DNA of 44,160 nucleotides from JAPLFM01 sp964650885 (lineage in GTDB: Bacteria; Bacteroidota; Ignavibacteria; Kapaibacteriales; UBA2268). How positions within the stretch are numbered: position 1 is the stretch's first letter; the number at the start of each line of letters is the position of its first letter. The notes beneath the pieces were generated by a model. That model saw nothing but the letters and a program-made list of their open reading frames with translations. It made no database searches and was not told where the DNA came from. This document shows positions 1 through 8,946 of this stretch, piece after piece. The stretch covers positions 1 to 44,160 of the forward strand of contig CAZYXG010000015.1 of the NCBI GenBank assembly GCA_964650885.1, read 5' to 3'. Made by a program: the position numbers and the translations under genes.

Positions 1-46
1 ATAATATTTAACTCTTAACTTATTATTTAGTTTTAATTTTAAAGAA

Positions 47-75
47 CCTTCCGAAAGTTTTGAACCTTCGGAAGG
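47..75 (-). terminator. Hairpin terminator downstream of glyA
   Basis: A perfect 9-base inverted repeat (CCTTCCGAA at 47-55, TTCGGAAGG at 67-75) with an 11-base loop lies 15 bases beyond the glyA stop codon. Read on the minus strand it is followed by a short T-rich run (TTCTTT). This fits an intrinsic terminator for glyA. Confidence 0.75.
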
Positions 76-89
76 GTAGTCAAATCATT

Positions 90-1388
90 TTATTTGATTT
101 TTTGGTGCAATGGGAATTGCGATGCGTAGTCTCGGACAGTGTCAGAAACTTGCTTATGAATATCTTTATTATCTATGTTTAAAATTACTTTGTCAATTTG
201 TTCGGCAATGAATTTCATATCGTCTTCTTTGAAGCCACGGGTTGTCATTGCTGCAGCTCCCAAACGTATCCCAGAGGTAACTAATGGTGGCTGAGTGTCA
301 TTTGGCACTGCATTTTTATTGCAAGTAATTCCAGATTCATCGAGTGCTATTTCTGCTTGTTTTCCAGTAACGTTTTTATTTCGCAAATCAACGAGCATAA
401 GGTGGTTGTCTGTTCCACCGCTTACTAATTTATAGCCACGATTCATCAATTCATTCGCCATAGTTTGCGAATTTTTGATAACTTGCTGACCATATAATTT
501 GAATTCATCGTTCAAACATTCGCCAAATGCAATTGCTTTTGCAGCTACTACGTGCATCAATGGCCCACCTTGCATTCCTGGCATAACCCAAGAATCAATT
601 ATTTCGCCCATTTTTTTAACTCTGCCCGATTTAGGAGCAACAATACCGAATGGATTATCATAGTTTTTACCCATCATTATGATACCACCTCGAGGGCCAC
701 GCAATGTTTTGTGAGTTGTACTTGCAACTACATCGGCATAAGGCACAGGCGAGCTTAAAAGCCCAGCTGCTATCAAACCAGCTGGATGTGCAATATCGGC
801 AAATAGAAATGCTCCAACTGAATCCGCTATTTCGCGGAATCGTTTGAAATCAATATCTCTTGGGTAAGCCGAAGCTCCAACTGTAATTAACTTTGGTTTA
901 TGTTTTTGAGCCAAATCGTAAGCTTGATCGTAATCAATTCTTTCAGTTTCTGGATGCAAACTATAAGGAATGAAATTGAAAAATTTACCAGAAAAGTTTA
1001 CTTTAGATCCGTGTGTTAAGTGTCCACCGTGGTCTAAGCTCAAGCCCATCACAGTGTCGCCGTGTTTGATGTAAGAAAAATAAACAGCAATATTTGCAGT
1101 AGAGCCAGAGTGTGGCTGCACATTCACATATTCAGCACCGAATAGTTTTTTGAGTCTATCTCTAGCAATGTTTTCTACCACGTCCACATGTTCGCAACCG
1201 CCATAATATCTTGCTCCAGGGTAACCCTCGGCATATTTATTAGTAAGCACAGAGCCAGTAGCAGCCATTACAGCATCGGAAGTGAAATTCTCACTAGCTA
1301 TTAATTCAATTTTTTCGTGTTGTCTTTTATTTTCGTTCAGAATAACGTCATAAACTTCGCTATCTGTTGCTTTAATTACTTCGTACAT
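90..1388 (-). CDS. glyA: Serine hydroxymethyltransferase
   Basis: This PLP enzyme interconverts serine plus tetrahydrofolate and glycine plus 5,10-methylene-tetrahydrofolate, the main entry of one-carbon units in the cytoplasm. The 432-aa length is normal for the bacterial family. The PLP-lysine motif STTHKTLRGPRGG is present with the Schiff-base lysine at about K227, and the PLP-ring aspartate and neighbouring histidine sit in DIAH (about 198-201). The N-terminal IELIASEN and YAEGYPGARYYGG substrate-site motifs are intact. The ATG start agrees with the family N-terminus. The gene follows a T9SS-exported protein gene in the same direction after only 25 bases, so read-through is possible, and it ends at a hairpin terminator. 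Its methylene-THF product feeds ThyX, encoded near the other end of the window. Confidence 0.97.
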   Translation of the reverse strand: MYEVIKATDSEVYDVILNENKRQHEKIELIASENFTSDAVMAATGSVLTNKYAEGYPGARYYGGCEHVDVVENIARDRLKKLFGAEYVNVQPHSGSTANIAVYFSYIKHGDTVMGLSLDHGGHLTHGSKVNFSGKFFNFIPYSLHPETERIDYDQAYDLAQKHKPKLITVGASAYPRDIDFKRFREIADSVGAFLFADIAHPAGLIAAGLLSSPVPYADVVASTTHKTLRGPRGGIIMMGKNYDNPFGIVAPKSGRVKKMGEIIDSWVMPGMQGGPLMHVVAAKAIAFGECLNDEFKLYGQQVIKNSQTMANELMNRGYKLVSGGTDNHLMLVDLRNKNVTGKQAEIALDESGITCNKNAVPNDTQPPLVTSGIRLGAAAMTTRGFKEDDMKFIAEQIDKVILNIDNKDIHKQVSDTVRDYASQFPLHQKIK

Positions 1389-1413
1389 TTTGAGTTAGTT
1401 TTTAATTAAAAAA

Positions 1414-2313
1414 TTATTTTACGATTGTAAATTTTTCAGTGAATGTATTCTCATTTGTTTTCACTTGCAAGAAATAATTCCCATTGCTTAGCATAGCTGT
1501 TGGGATTTGGATTTTACCATTTGCAGTTTGTAGCGACAAGCTCAAATCCATAACTTTGTTTCCATTGATATCAATAATAGTGATTTCATTGGAAGCAGCA
1601 ACTAGTGCTGAATTTAATTCTAAATAAACGTAGTCGTTTGCTGGATTTGGGAAAATTGCATTTTTAAGTGGATTTTCAGACTCAACTGATGCCTGACCTA
1701 ATTGTTTGCAAACAGTTTCACGAGTAACAGAGTGTACTGTGCAATTAAGAGTTTTGATCCCATCAGTAACGTTTGTGTTCCAATATGCATCGCCAATTTT
1801 TAAACTTTTATCAACTTCATTATTGCCAAGCACAAGGAATGAAACAGTTGAGCTTGGGTTAGCTGTCATAAAATCTTTATAAACTGAATTACTTTTAATA
1901 TCATTGCAGGCTACATCACTTTGTATGTAGGTAGAAGTTACAGTAGATTTTGGTAATGATGCGAGATATGGAGAAAAATCAACACCAGCAGCAACTGTTC
2001 TAATGTCTACATAGCCACCAAATGATTTTATATAAGGAATAAACTCAATTGAGTCTTTTATAGTTGCACTTTCAAAGACATATACCCAAACTTCACATTT
2101 GGCTGTTGCTAAATCAACTTTAGATTTGATTACATTAAAATCGCCTGCGGCAGCTGCTGCGGCTCTGAATTTGCTGTTTGCTCCAATTTTCTTTTCAGCG
2201 GCAGTTTTTGCGGCATTGAAACCTTCTTCAAATTTGAAGCTAGAAAAAAATTGTGAATACGAGCTAGAGAAAGATATCGTTACTAAAATTAAAACTAGTA
2301 ATACTTTTTTCAT
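1414..2313 (-). CDS. Secreted protein with T9SS type-A sorting domain
   Basis: The 299-aa protein begins with a clear signal peptide (about 1-21, ending SYSQ). Its last 80 or so residues look like a type IX secretion type-A C-terminal domain: they open with the typical FPNPANDYVYLEL block, continue with IDINGNKVMDL, and end in GNYFLQVKTNENTFTEKFTIVK-like strands. It is therefore probably carried across the outer membrane and attached to or released from the surface. The middle (about 25-215) shows no enzyme motif that I recognise. It has a good Bacteroidota-type promoter upstream and a short AAAGGT-like ribosome site before the ATG. It is transcribed toward glyA. The sorting-domain call is firm; the passenger function is unknown. 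Confidence 0.85.
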   Translation of the reverse strand: MKKVLLVLILVTISFSSSYSQFFSSFKFEEGFNAAKTAAEKKIGANSKFRAAAAAAGDFNVIKSKVDLATAKCEVWVYVFESATIKDSIEFIPYIKSFGGYVDIRTVAAGVDFSPYLASLPKSTVTSTYIQSDVACNDIKSNSVYKDFMTANPSSTVSFLVLGNNEVDKSLKIGDAYWNTNVTDGIKTLNCTVHSVTRETVCKQLGQASVESENPLKNAIFPNPANDYVYLELNSALVAASNEITIIDINGNKVMDLSLSLQTANGKIQIPTAMLSNGNYFLQVKTNENTFTEKFTIVK

Positions 2314-2347
2314 AATTTACCTTTTGTGTTATTTCTGAAATAAAAAA

Positions 2348-2378
2348 CAAAATTAATTAAATAGTTAGTGTTTTCAAA
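2348..2378 (-). promoter_or_regulatory. Bacteroidota-type promoter for the T9SS-exported protein
   Basis: On the minus strand a TTTG (complement of 2375-2378) is followed after 19 bases by TAATTTTG (complement of 2348-2355). This matches the Bacteroidota housekeeping promoter pattern (TTTG, about 19-20 bases, TAnnTTTG). It lies about 35 bases upstream of the ATG at 2313. Confidence 0.7.
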
Positions 2379-2430
2379 CTTTTATCGTAAAATTTCCTAG
2401 AAAACAATCAAATAATTAAAATTTAGCAAT

Positions 2431-4425
2431 TTGAAAAAGTTAGTTCTAAAAAGACAAAGTTACAATAATCAGGAAGTAAGTGCTGAAAAAACTTACAAAA
2501 TTGATTACAAATCCTTGCTTAACGACCAGCAGTATGCTGCCATTACGCACAATAGTGGTGCGGCTTTGGTGCTTGCTGGAGCGGGAACTGGCAAAACCAG
2601 AATACTAATTTATAGACTTTCTCGGCTGATAGAAGATGGAGTGAAACCAGAGTCAATTCTACTACTGACTTTCACTCGCAAAAGTGCAATGGAAATGATA
2701 AGCAGAGCATCGGCTGTGCTTGATAATAGAGCTGAAAAAATTAATGGCGGCACTTATCATTCGTTTTGTTTGCAAATTTTAAAGAAATATGCTCCACTTG
2801 TGGGCTATAATTCAAATTTCAATGTAATTGATACTGACGATGCTTTGGAATTAGTGAATATTGCAAGGCAAGAAATACTTAATAAAGTTAAATCTAAAAA
2901 GAAATTCCCTTCTAAGATTGTTTTGGCAAGACTTTTTAGCAATTATGTGAACAAAGGCGATACTTTTAATGAAATATTGAAAGCGGAATCGGAATATTTG
3001 CTGGAGCTGAAAGAACAAATTGAAGGAATTTATGTTGAATTTATTTCATTGAAGCGAAGTTCCAATGTGATGGATTATGATGATTTGCTTTTAAAAACTA
3101 GGGAACTACTGAAGAACCATCCCAAAGCTTACTACGACATAACAAGCCAATACCAATTTATTATGGTGGACGAATACCAAGATACAAACCGAATACAGCA
3201 CGAACTTGTGATGCTTTTGGGTGGGGATAGCTCAAATATAATGGTAGTGGGCGATGATGCCCAATCAATTTATTCATTTCGTGGTGCGGAGTATCAGAAT
3301 ATACTTTTCTTTCCGAACAATTTTACCGATTGCAAAACTTACTTGATTGAGCAGAACTACCGAAGCACAAATGAGATACTCAATTTGGCGAATGATGTGC
3401 TTTCTAAGTCGAATATTGGCTATTCAAAAAAACTATTTTCGGATAAAGAAGTAGGGGATTCGACTAAGCTAATCATTGCCAAAAATGAGAATGACCAAAG
3501 CCAATTTGTTGTCCAGACTGTGCTTAGCCATTTGGAAGATGGAGTTTCACTAAATGAAATGGCTGTGTTATTTAGAAATAGTTCACATTCGTTCGATTTG
3601 GAATTTGAGCTGAATAAAGCAAGTATTCCATATATAAAGTTTGGTGGGTTGAAATTCATTGATTCAGCACATATTAGAGATGTGATAGCTTATGTTAGAG
3701 TTTTGGGAAACCCAAAAGATATTACAGCTTGGAGCAGAGTGCTGAAATTTGAAGATAGGATTGGTGCGAAAACTTCTTTAAAAATAATCAATGACATTCA
3801 ACTTTCGGAAAAAGTAGAGTTAACGGAGTTACTAAAAGAATTGGAACAAACAGAAAATGGGAAGATTCTACAAAAGCTTATAAACTCACTCGGCAATACT
3901 CTCGGCAAATCTGAATTAGTTGCTAAAATACAGAGTTTACTTAGCCACTATCGCCCTCATTTCGAAAAAGCATATAAGGACTTTAAAACCAGAGAAGACG
4001 ATTTGGATATGTTTATGACAATGGTTGCTAGGTATAACTCAATAGACAATTTACTTTCGGAATTGTCCTTAAATCCTCCTCAGAATGTGGTTCAAGAAAT
4101 ATCTTCTGTTGAAAACAAGGAAAATGATTTCCTAACTTTAAGTACGGTGCATTCTTCCAAAGGATTGGAATGGAAAATAGTTTTCATAATTTGGGCAGTA
4201 GAGGGCTATATCCCATCGGAACGCTCGAGCTATAATAGCGATGCACTTGAAGAGGAAAGACGACTATTCTATGTGGCTGTAACAAGGGCGAAAGAGCAGC
4301 TATATATTACAGCTCCAACTATATATAGCGAAAGATTTAATGGCTACATACAGAATAGAATTTCACAGTTCATAGAAGAGACACCCGAGGATATACTGGA
4401 AAAGTTCATCTTAGATTTTGATTGA
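2431..4425 (+). CDS. UvrD/PcrA/Rep-like superfamily 1 DNA helicase
   Basis: This is an ATP-driven 3'-5' DNA helicase of the UvrD/PcrA/Rep family, acting in DNA repair or replication restart. The family motifs are visible in order: Q motif LNDQQYAAI (about 30-38), Walker A AGAGTGKT (about 49-56), Walker B DEYQDTN (about 246-252), motif III VVGDDAQSIYSFRGA, motif IV EQNYRST, motif V TVHSSKGLEW and motif VI LFYVAVTRAKEQL. At 664 aa it is slightly short for UvrD/PcrA (about 720 or more) and lacks a long C-terminal tail. No ATG or GTG is available upstream of the Q motif, so it must start at a TTG. The TTG at 2431 is the furthest upstream; a TTG at 2515 just before the Q motif is the alternative. 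It is divergent from the preceding T9SS gene. Confidence 0.93.
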   Translation: MKKLVLKRQSYNNQEVSAEKTYKIDYKSLLNDQQYAAITHNSGAALVLAGAGTGKTRILIYRLSRLIEDGVKPESILLLTFTRKSAMEMISRASAVLDNRAEKINGGTYHSFCLQILKKYAPLVGYNSNFNVIDTDDALELVNIARQEILNKVKSKKKFPSKIVLARLFSNYVNKGDTFNEILKAESEYLLELKEQIEGIYVEFISLKRSSNVMDYDDLLLKTRELLKNHPKAYYDITSQYQFIMVDEYQDTNRIQHELVMLLGGDSSNIMVVGDDAQSIYSFRGAEYQNILFFPNNFTDCKTYLIEQNYRSTNEILNLANDVLSKSNIGYSKKLFSDKEVGDSTKLIIAKNENDQSQFVVQTVLSHLEDGVSLNEMAVLFRNSSHSFDLEFELNKASIPYIKFGGLKFIDSAHIRDVIAYVRVLGNPKDITAWSRVLKFEDRIGAKTSLKIINDIQLSEKVELTELLKELEQTENGKILQKLINSLGNTLGKSELVAKIQSLLSHYRPHFEKAYKDFKTREDDLDMFMTMVARYNSIDNLLSELSLNPPQNVVQEISSVENKENDFLTLSTVHSSKGLEWKIVFIIWAVEGYIPSERSSYNSDALEEERRLFYVAVTRAKEQLYITAPTIYSERFNGYIQNRISQFIEETPEDILEKFILDFD

Positions 4426-4476
4426 TTTTGAAAACCAACAATTGAAATAATGAAATTAGAATTGCTGAAAAATGAG

Positions 4477-4484
4477 TAGTTTTG
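4477..4484 (+). promoter_or_regulatory. TAnnTTTG -7 element before the glycosyltransferase
   Basis: TAGTTTTG matches the Bacteroidota -7 consensus TAnnTTTG and would place the transcription start near 4491, about 58 bases before the ATG. No good -33 TTTG is visible at the normal distance, so only half of the promoter is supported. Confidence 0.45.
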
Positions 4485-4548
4485 TAATCATAAAAATTTA
4501 TAATATCGACAAAAGGCACACTTTAGTGTGGGAAATAGATGTAAGAAA

Positions 4549-5751
4549 ATGCCAGAAATGAAAAAAAAGAAAATATTATTTGTTACAAGTAGATTACCCT
4601 ATCCACTTATTGGAGGAGATAGAGTTAAGTCTTATTACCTTTTGAAGCATTTGGCAAAGCAACACGATGTAACTTTGATTAGCTTTTTTCAAGGTAAGTG
4701 GAATCAGCAGTATGAAATAGAACTGCAAAGTTTGGGTATAAAAACAAGAATTATTCAAATCAACACAATTAAATTTGCTTTTCGGGTATTATTTAAACTA
4801 AAAACGCAAATCCCTTTAGAAATATTATACTATATGCAACCAGAAATGCAACTTGTAGTTGATGAAGAAATTGCTAATAATAAATACGATATAGTAATTG
4901 GATTTTTTATGCGAACTGCTGAGTATTTAAAAAATCTTAGTTTGCCCAAATTACTCATAGCAGAGGACTGTCGCTCGATATACCAATATAGAAGCTACAA
5001 AGATACCAATGATTTTTATCAGAAATATATTCGTAGAACTGAATTTACTAAGTTGTTAAAATACGAACCAGAAATATTTGCTAAATTCGATAAAATAACT
5101 TTTGTTACACAGGAAGATATTCAAGCAGTTGAGAATATAACAAGAAATAATTTGAATATATCGCTACTTAGCAATGGCACTGATTCAGATAAATTCAATC
5201 CCAAAAATAATTTTATTGATAGAAAATATGTTTTATTTACTGGCAGACTCGACTTATGGTCTAATGTGATTATGATTCGCAGGATAGTAAATAATATTAT
5301 GCCTAGTATATGGGCTAAATATCCAGACATTAAATTGCGAATAGTGGGAGGGTTCCCTGTTGGAGAAGTAAGGGCTTATAAATCAAATCCAAGGATTGAC
5401 CTTATAACTAATGTGGAAGATATAGCACCACATTATTTTGGCGCTAGACTTTTTATACATCCACACTTTGGCGGAACTGGAATTCAAAATAAATTGCTTG
5501 AGGCAATGTCTAGCGAATGTCCTGTGGTAACAAGTGTAACTGGTAATCACGGAATTTATGGAAAAGATGGCGAAGATTTGCTTTTGGCGAATACTGATTC
5601 TGAATTTGTTGAGCAGTCATTATTTCTATTGAATGATGCTGTAAAATCGGAACAAATTGGAAAATCAGCTAGAAATTTAATTAAAAGTACGAATTCATGG
5701 GAAATCATTTTTAATGATTTGGATAATATCTTAATCGAACTGTTTAACTAA
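4549..5751 (+). CDS. GT4-family glycosyltransferase
   Basis: This is a cytoplasmic or membrane-peripheral glycosyltransferase of the GT-B fold, expected to transfer a sugar from a nucleotide donor during cell-surface polysaccharide synthesis. The N-terminal motif ILFVTSRLPYPLIGGDRVKS, the linker LLSNGTDSDKFNP, the second-domain start VLFTGRLD and the donor-site block GTGIQNKLLEAMSSECPVV are typical of GT4 enzymes. They are closest in my memory to the family associated with EpsH/PEP-CTERM exopolysaccharide systems. An in-frame GTG at 4528 is the longest possible start, but it lies inside a small hairpin (CACAC-TTTA-GTGTG, 4517-4530), so I prefer the ATG at 4549; 4558 is also possible. It stands alone, with no other polysaccharide genes nearby, so the acceptor cannot be guessed. 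Confidence 0.88.
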   Translation: MPEMKKKKILFVTSRLPYPLIGGDRVKSYYLLKHLAKQHDVTLISFFQGKWNQQYEIELQSLGIKTRIIQINTIKFAFRVLFKLKTQIPLEILYYMQPEMQLVVDEEIANNKYDIVIGFFMRTAEYLKNLSLPKLLIAEDCRSIYQYRSYKDTNDFYQKYIRRTEFTKLLKYEPEIFAKFDKITFVTQEDIQAVENITRNNLNISLLSNGTDSDKFNPKNNFIDRKYVLFTGRLDLWSNVIMIRRIVNNIMPSIWAKYPDIKLRIVGGFPVGEVRAYKSNPRIDLITNVEDIAPHYFGARLFIHPHFGGTGIQNKLLEAMSSECPVVTSVTGNHGIYGKDGEDLLLANTDSEFVEQSLFLLNDAVKSEQIGKSARNLIKSTNSWEIIFNDLDNILIELFN

Positions 5752-5763
5752 TAGGAGAAAAAT

Positions 5764-5873
5764 CTTAACACAATCTTAACAAACAGACAGTTGTTCAAAC
5801 GATTAATCCACTTATCCACATTGCTTTTATAATCTTAACACAACATTAACACTCACTTCATTAAATCTTAAAA
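5764..5873 (+). promoter_or_regulatory. Pho-box-like array of CTTAACA direct repeats
   Basis: CTTAACA occurs at 5764-5770 and 5775-5781, again at 5834-5840, with ATTAACA at 5845-5851, a weak copy at 5856-5862 (CTTCATT) and CTTAAAA at 5867-5873. Within each group the spacing is exactly 11 bases, one helical turn. Direct TTAACA-type repeats at 11-base period are the known binding pattern of PhoB/PhoP-family regulators (for example Bacillus PhoP and cyanobacterial SphR boxes). The last repeat ends 9 bases before the -7-like element at 5883. Assignment to PhoB is inference from this pattern. Confidence 0.6.
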
Positions 5874-5882
5874 CTGATTCCC

Positions 5883-5890
5883 GAACTTTG
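5883..5890 (+). promoter_or_regulatory. Putative -7 element of the TonB-receptor promoter
   Basis: GAACTTTG matches the Bacteroidota TAnnTTTG element at all but the first base. It sits just downstream of the 11-base repeat array, whose last copies would occupy the -33 region, as in an activator-dependent promoter. Confidence 0.4.
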
Positions 5891-5926
5891 TAAAGTTAAA
5901 ATAATCAAAAAACTTTATTATGTCTC

Positions 5927-5931
5927 GGAGG
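5927..5931 (+). promoter_or_regulatory. Strong ribosome binding site fixing a TTG start
   Basis: GGAGG lies 5 bases before the TTG at 5937 and supports that codon as the start of the TonB receptor. The codon is immediately followed by a convincing signal peptide. A six-codon reading frame (ATG at 5920, stop TGA at 5938-5940) overlaps this site and the start codon. Confidence 0.75.
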
Positions 5932-5936
5932 ACATT

Positions 5937-8909
5937 TTGAACCGCATTTTTCTTTTGTTTACGACATTATTCATAATTACTCTATCTATCAATTCAAATT
6001 CACTCATTGCTCAAAAGAGTACCGTAACAATATTTGGTAAAGTTAAAGATGAAACGAATGGTGAAATCATTCGTGGAGCTACTATACAGGTGATTGGGAC
6101 AAAGAAAGGTGCTAATTCAGATGTGAAAGGTGAATTTAAAATCAAAGGATTGGAGCCAGGTTCATACACTTTCAAAGTATCTTACTTAGGCTTCCAAACA
6201 AGAGAAATTACAAAAGTTGAAGTGAAACCCGGTGGCAATGAGCCAATGACAATCAATTTGTCGCCAGAAATAAAGCAAGGTCAGGAAGTAGTTGTATCAG
6301 CGGCTAGAATTGATGATAACGAAATGGCAATGCTTGCTAAAAGAAAAAATGCAGATCAAGTATCTGATGGTATTTCTAGTGAAGAAATCAAGAAAATGCC
6401 AGATTCCGATGCAGGACAGGCATTGAAAAGAGTTTCTGGTGTTACATTGGTAGGCGATAAGTTTGTGTTTGTGCGTGGGTTGTCGGAAAGATATTCAAAC
6501 ACTACTTTGAATGGTGCTTCACTTGCCACAACAGAGCCAGATAAAAAAGCATTTGCTTTCGATTTGTTCCCTGCGGACTTTTTAGAGAATGCAAATATTG
6601 CAAAATCATTCACTCCAGATTTGCCAGGTAACTTTGCTGGTGGATTGGTGCAACTAAACACTGTTGATTTTCCTGCAGCTAGAAAAATTAAAATGTCTAT
6701 GACAACTTCAGGTGCTACAAATTTAACCATGCAAAATAAATTTATGAGCGGTGTGGGAGGTAGCACTGATTACCTTGGTTTGGACGATGGAACAAGAGCG
6801 TTACCAAATATTGATGGATTGGGAAGAAAAGAATTCGACCAATTAAGACAAGATTTGAAAGGACCAACTCAATCAATTGCAGATAAAGTGAAATTGATTA
6901 ACGCTGTTAATAAATATGAAAATATATTGAAATCTTTCAATAATAATGTTTGGGAAACTAATCAACAAAAAGCACCTTTGAATTTGGGAATGACTCTTTC
7001 TTATGCAGATATTTATGAAGTTGGTGGCAATGATTTAGGACTAATTTTAAGTGGTATCTATAATAATGGATATAACTTTAACGAAGTTTATCGTTCAAAT
7101 CTAACATCGGATTTGTTTGTGGAAGACGAAAGAAAAGGCACAACATCTATATATTCAACAAATTTAGGTGGAATTTTTAACCTTGCTTATAAAGTTGGTG
7201 GAACAAGTTCTATCTCATTGAAAAATTCATTCAATGTTTCTAGCGATGACGAAGTTACTATTTTGGAAGGTCGTACGGTTGGAAAAAGTGAAGATTACAA
7301 ACATTATGGATTTCAATACTTACAAAAAACACTTCGTTCATCACAGTTAGGTGGTGAGCATCAATTAGGTTTTATTACTGACAACGCAATGTTCGATTGG
7401 AAATTGGGTACTTCAACATCAGAAAGAGATGAACCAGATTTCCGAAGATTGAGATTTGCTAGAAATGACTCTAGTGCTGCTTTTGTAGCTGATTTTACAA
7501 ATGCTGCACAAGCTGGTTTTGGTTATAATGGCGGTAGATTCTTTTCAAATTTGAAAGAAAATGCATATTCAGCTGCATTTAATTTTACATTGCCTATAGA
7601 TAAATTGAAAATCAAAATGGGTATGAACTATGAAACAAAAAGAAGAGATTTCACAGTTCGCTCTTTGACTTACATCAAGGCTAATACAATTATTCCTAGC
7701 TCTGTGAAAACAGATATTATTATAGATGATGTTCCTACTAAATTAGATTCAGCAAATTGGTTTGTGGAAGGGACTGAATTTGATGCTGAAAAATACGGAA
7801 AAAACTTTTCAGAAACAGATCCTGATAAACTTCAAACTATTTTCCAAAATAACTTTGGTGTGAATGGTATAGGTATTTCAGAAGATTCGAGAGACCAAGA
7901 TTCCTACAAAGCAAGTGAGATTGTGCTTGCTACTTATTTGATGGGGACAATGCCTTTTGAAATTGGCAAAGAAAAATTTAAAGCAATTGCTGGATTTAGA
8001 GTAGAAAATTCTAATCAAAGATTGGGTACTTACTTTGGAGATTCAACAGTAACAAATCCTATTTTTAGCGATGTTTTGCCATCAATGAATTTAATTTACG
8101 AATTAAATTCAGAAACTAATATTAGAGCTTCATATACAAAAACGCTTACTAGACCATCACTGAGAGAATACGCACCATTCACATTCTATGATTTTGCTTA
8201 CAAAATGAACGTAACTGGTGAGCCAGCTTTGAAACGTGCATTAATTCAAAACTTTGATTTGCGATATGAAACTTATCCTGGCTTGGGCGAGTTGGTTTCT
8301 GTCAGTTTGTTCTATAAAGCATTTGAAAATGCTATTGAAGAAGTGGTAGAAAGAACGAGTGGTCAACTAAAAAGAACTTTCAAGAATGCACAAGGAACTG
8401 CCAACACTTACGGAGCTGAATTTGAATTTAGAAAAGGATTAGGATTTTTAAGTCAAGATTTCAATAATTTTTCTTTTAATACAAATTTTGCAGTTATTAA
8501 ATCAATAGTAACTGTACGCAGGCCAGACAATGACCAATTATCTTATACAAGAGCAATGTGGGGACAGTCGCCATATACAGTAAATATGAGTTTGAGCTAT
8601 GCAAACCAAGAATCTGGAACACAAATGAATCTTGGATATAATGTTTATGGTAGAAGAATCATACAAGTTTCAAATTTCACTGACTTTAAAGATGAAAATG
8701 CACTAAATGTTTATGAACTTCCAAGAAATATTGTTGATTTCAGTGTAGTTCAAAAATTAGGCGATGTAGAATTAAAATTTGTTGCTAAAGATATTTTAGC
8801 TCAAGATTTAATTTGGAATCAGGGTGCAGAGATTATTAATCAAAACACAGTATCACGTAACATCAGAGGAGCTATGTATTCCCTTGGTGTTTCTTATGTA
8901 ATCAAATAA
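5937..8909 (+). CDS. TonB-dependent outer-membrane receptor with CarboxypepD_reg-like domain
   Basis: This is an outer-membrane active transporter energised by TonB-ExbBD. The 990-aa protein has a signal peptide (about 1-26, ending LIAQ), an N-terminal carboxypeptidase-regulatory-like beta-sandwich (about 28-112, motifs IFGKVKDETNGEIIRGATI and GEFKIKGLEPGSYTFKVSYLGF), a plug domain (about 140-245, including QALKRVSGVTLVGDKFVFVRGLSERY) and a long beta-barrel to the C-terminus. No SusD-like gene follows, so it is not a standard SusCD pair. Its partner is the secreted beta-helix protein 37 bases downstream. The TTG start is supported by GGAGG at 5927. The Pho-box-like array upstream suggests induction by phosphate limitation and so possibly uptake of a phosphorus source. 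The substrate is inferred, not shown. Confidence 0.93.
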   Translation: MNRIFLLFTTLFIITLSINSNSLIAQKSTVTIFGKVKDETNGEIIRGATIQVIGTKKGANSDVKGEFKIKGLEPGSYTFKVSYLGFQTREITKVEVKPGGNEPMTINLSPEIKQGQEVVVSAARIDDNEMAMLAKRKNADQVSDGISSEEIKKMPDSDAGQALKRVSGVTLVGDKFVFVRGLSERYSNTTLNGASLATTEPDKKAFAFDLFPADFLENANIAKSFTPDLPGNFAGGLVQLNTVDFPAARKIKMSMTTSGATNLTMQNKFMSGVGGSTDYLGLDDGTRALPNIDGLGRKEFDQLRQDLKGPTQSIADKVKLINAVNKYENILKSFNNNVWETNQQKAPLNLGMTLSYADIYEVGGNDLGLILSGIYNNGYNFNEVYRSNLTSDLFVEDERKGTTSIYSTNLGGIFNLAYKVGGTSSISLKNSFNVSSDDEVTILEGRTVGKSEDYKHYGFQYLQKTLRSSQLGGEHQLGFITDNAMFDWKLGTSTSERDEPDFRRLRFARNDSSAAFVADFTNAAQAGFGYNGGRFFSNLKENAYSAAFNFTLPIDKLKIKMGMNYETKRRDFTVRSLTYIKANTIIPSSVKTDIIIDDVPTKLDSANWFVEGTEFDAEKYGKNFSETDPDKLQTIFQNNFGVNGIGISEDSRDQDSYKASEIVLATYLMGTMPFEIGKEKFKAIAGFRVENSNQRLGTYFGDSTVTNPIFSDVLPSMNLIYELNSETNIRASYTKTLTRPSLREYAPFTFYDFAYKMNVTGEPALKRALIQNFDLRYETYPGLGELVSVSLFYKAFENAIEEVVERTSGQLKRTFKNAQGTANTYGAEFEFRKGLGFLSQDFNNFSFNTNFAVIKSIVTVRRPDNDQLSYTRAMWGQSPYTVNMSLSYANQESGTQMNLGYNVYGRRIIQVSNFTDFKDENALNVYELPRNIVDFSVVQKLGDVELKFVAKDILAQDLIWNQGAEIINQNTVSRNIRGAMYSLGVSYVIK

Positions 8910-8946
8910 TAAATTTAATTTTTTAATTTAAAATAGGTTTGTTCAA

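Noticed and set aside
1399..1412. AT-only palindrome TTTTTAATTAAAAA between the T9SS-protein gene and glyA, as a terminator
   Set aside because: No G/C pairs in the stem, so it would be too weak; read-through into glyA is more likely.
5812..5820. TTATCCACA, a perfect DnaA-box sequence, between the two CTTAACA groups
   Set aside because: Single copy with no cluster of boxes, AT-rich unwinding region or dnaA/dnaN gene nearby. A match is expected roughly by chance in a window of this size and composition.
6356..6766. 136-codon open frame opposite the TonB plug domain
   Set aside because: Lies entirely within conserved plug coding sequence and shows no recognisable motif.
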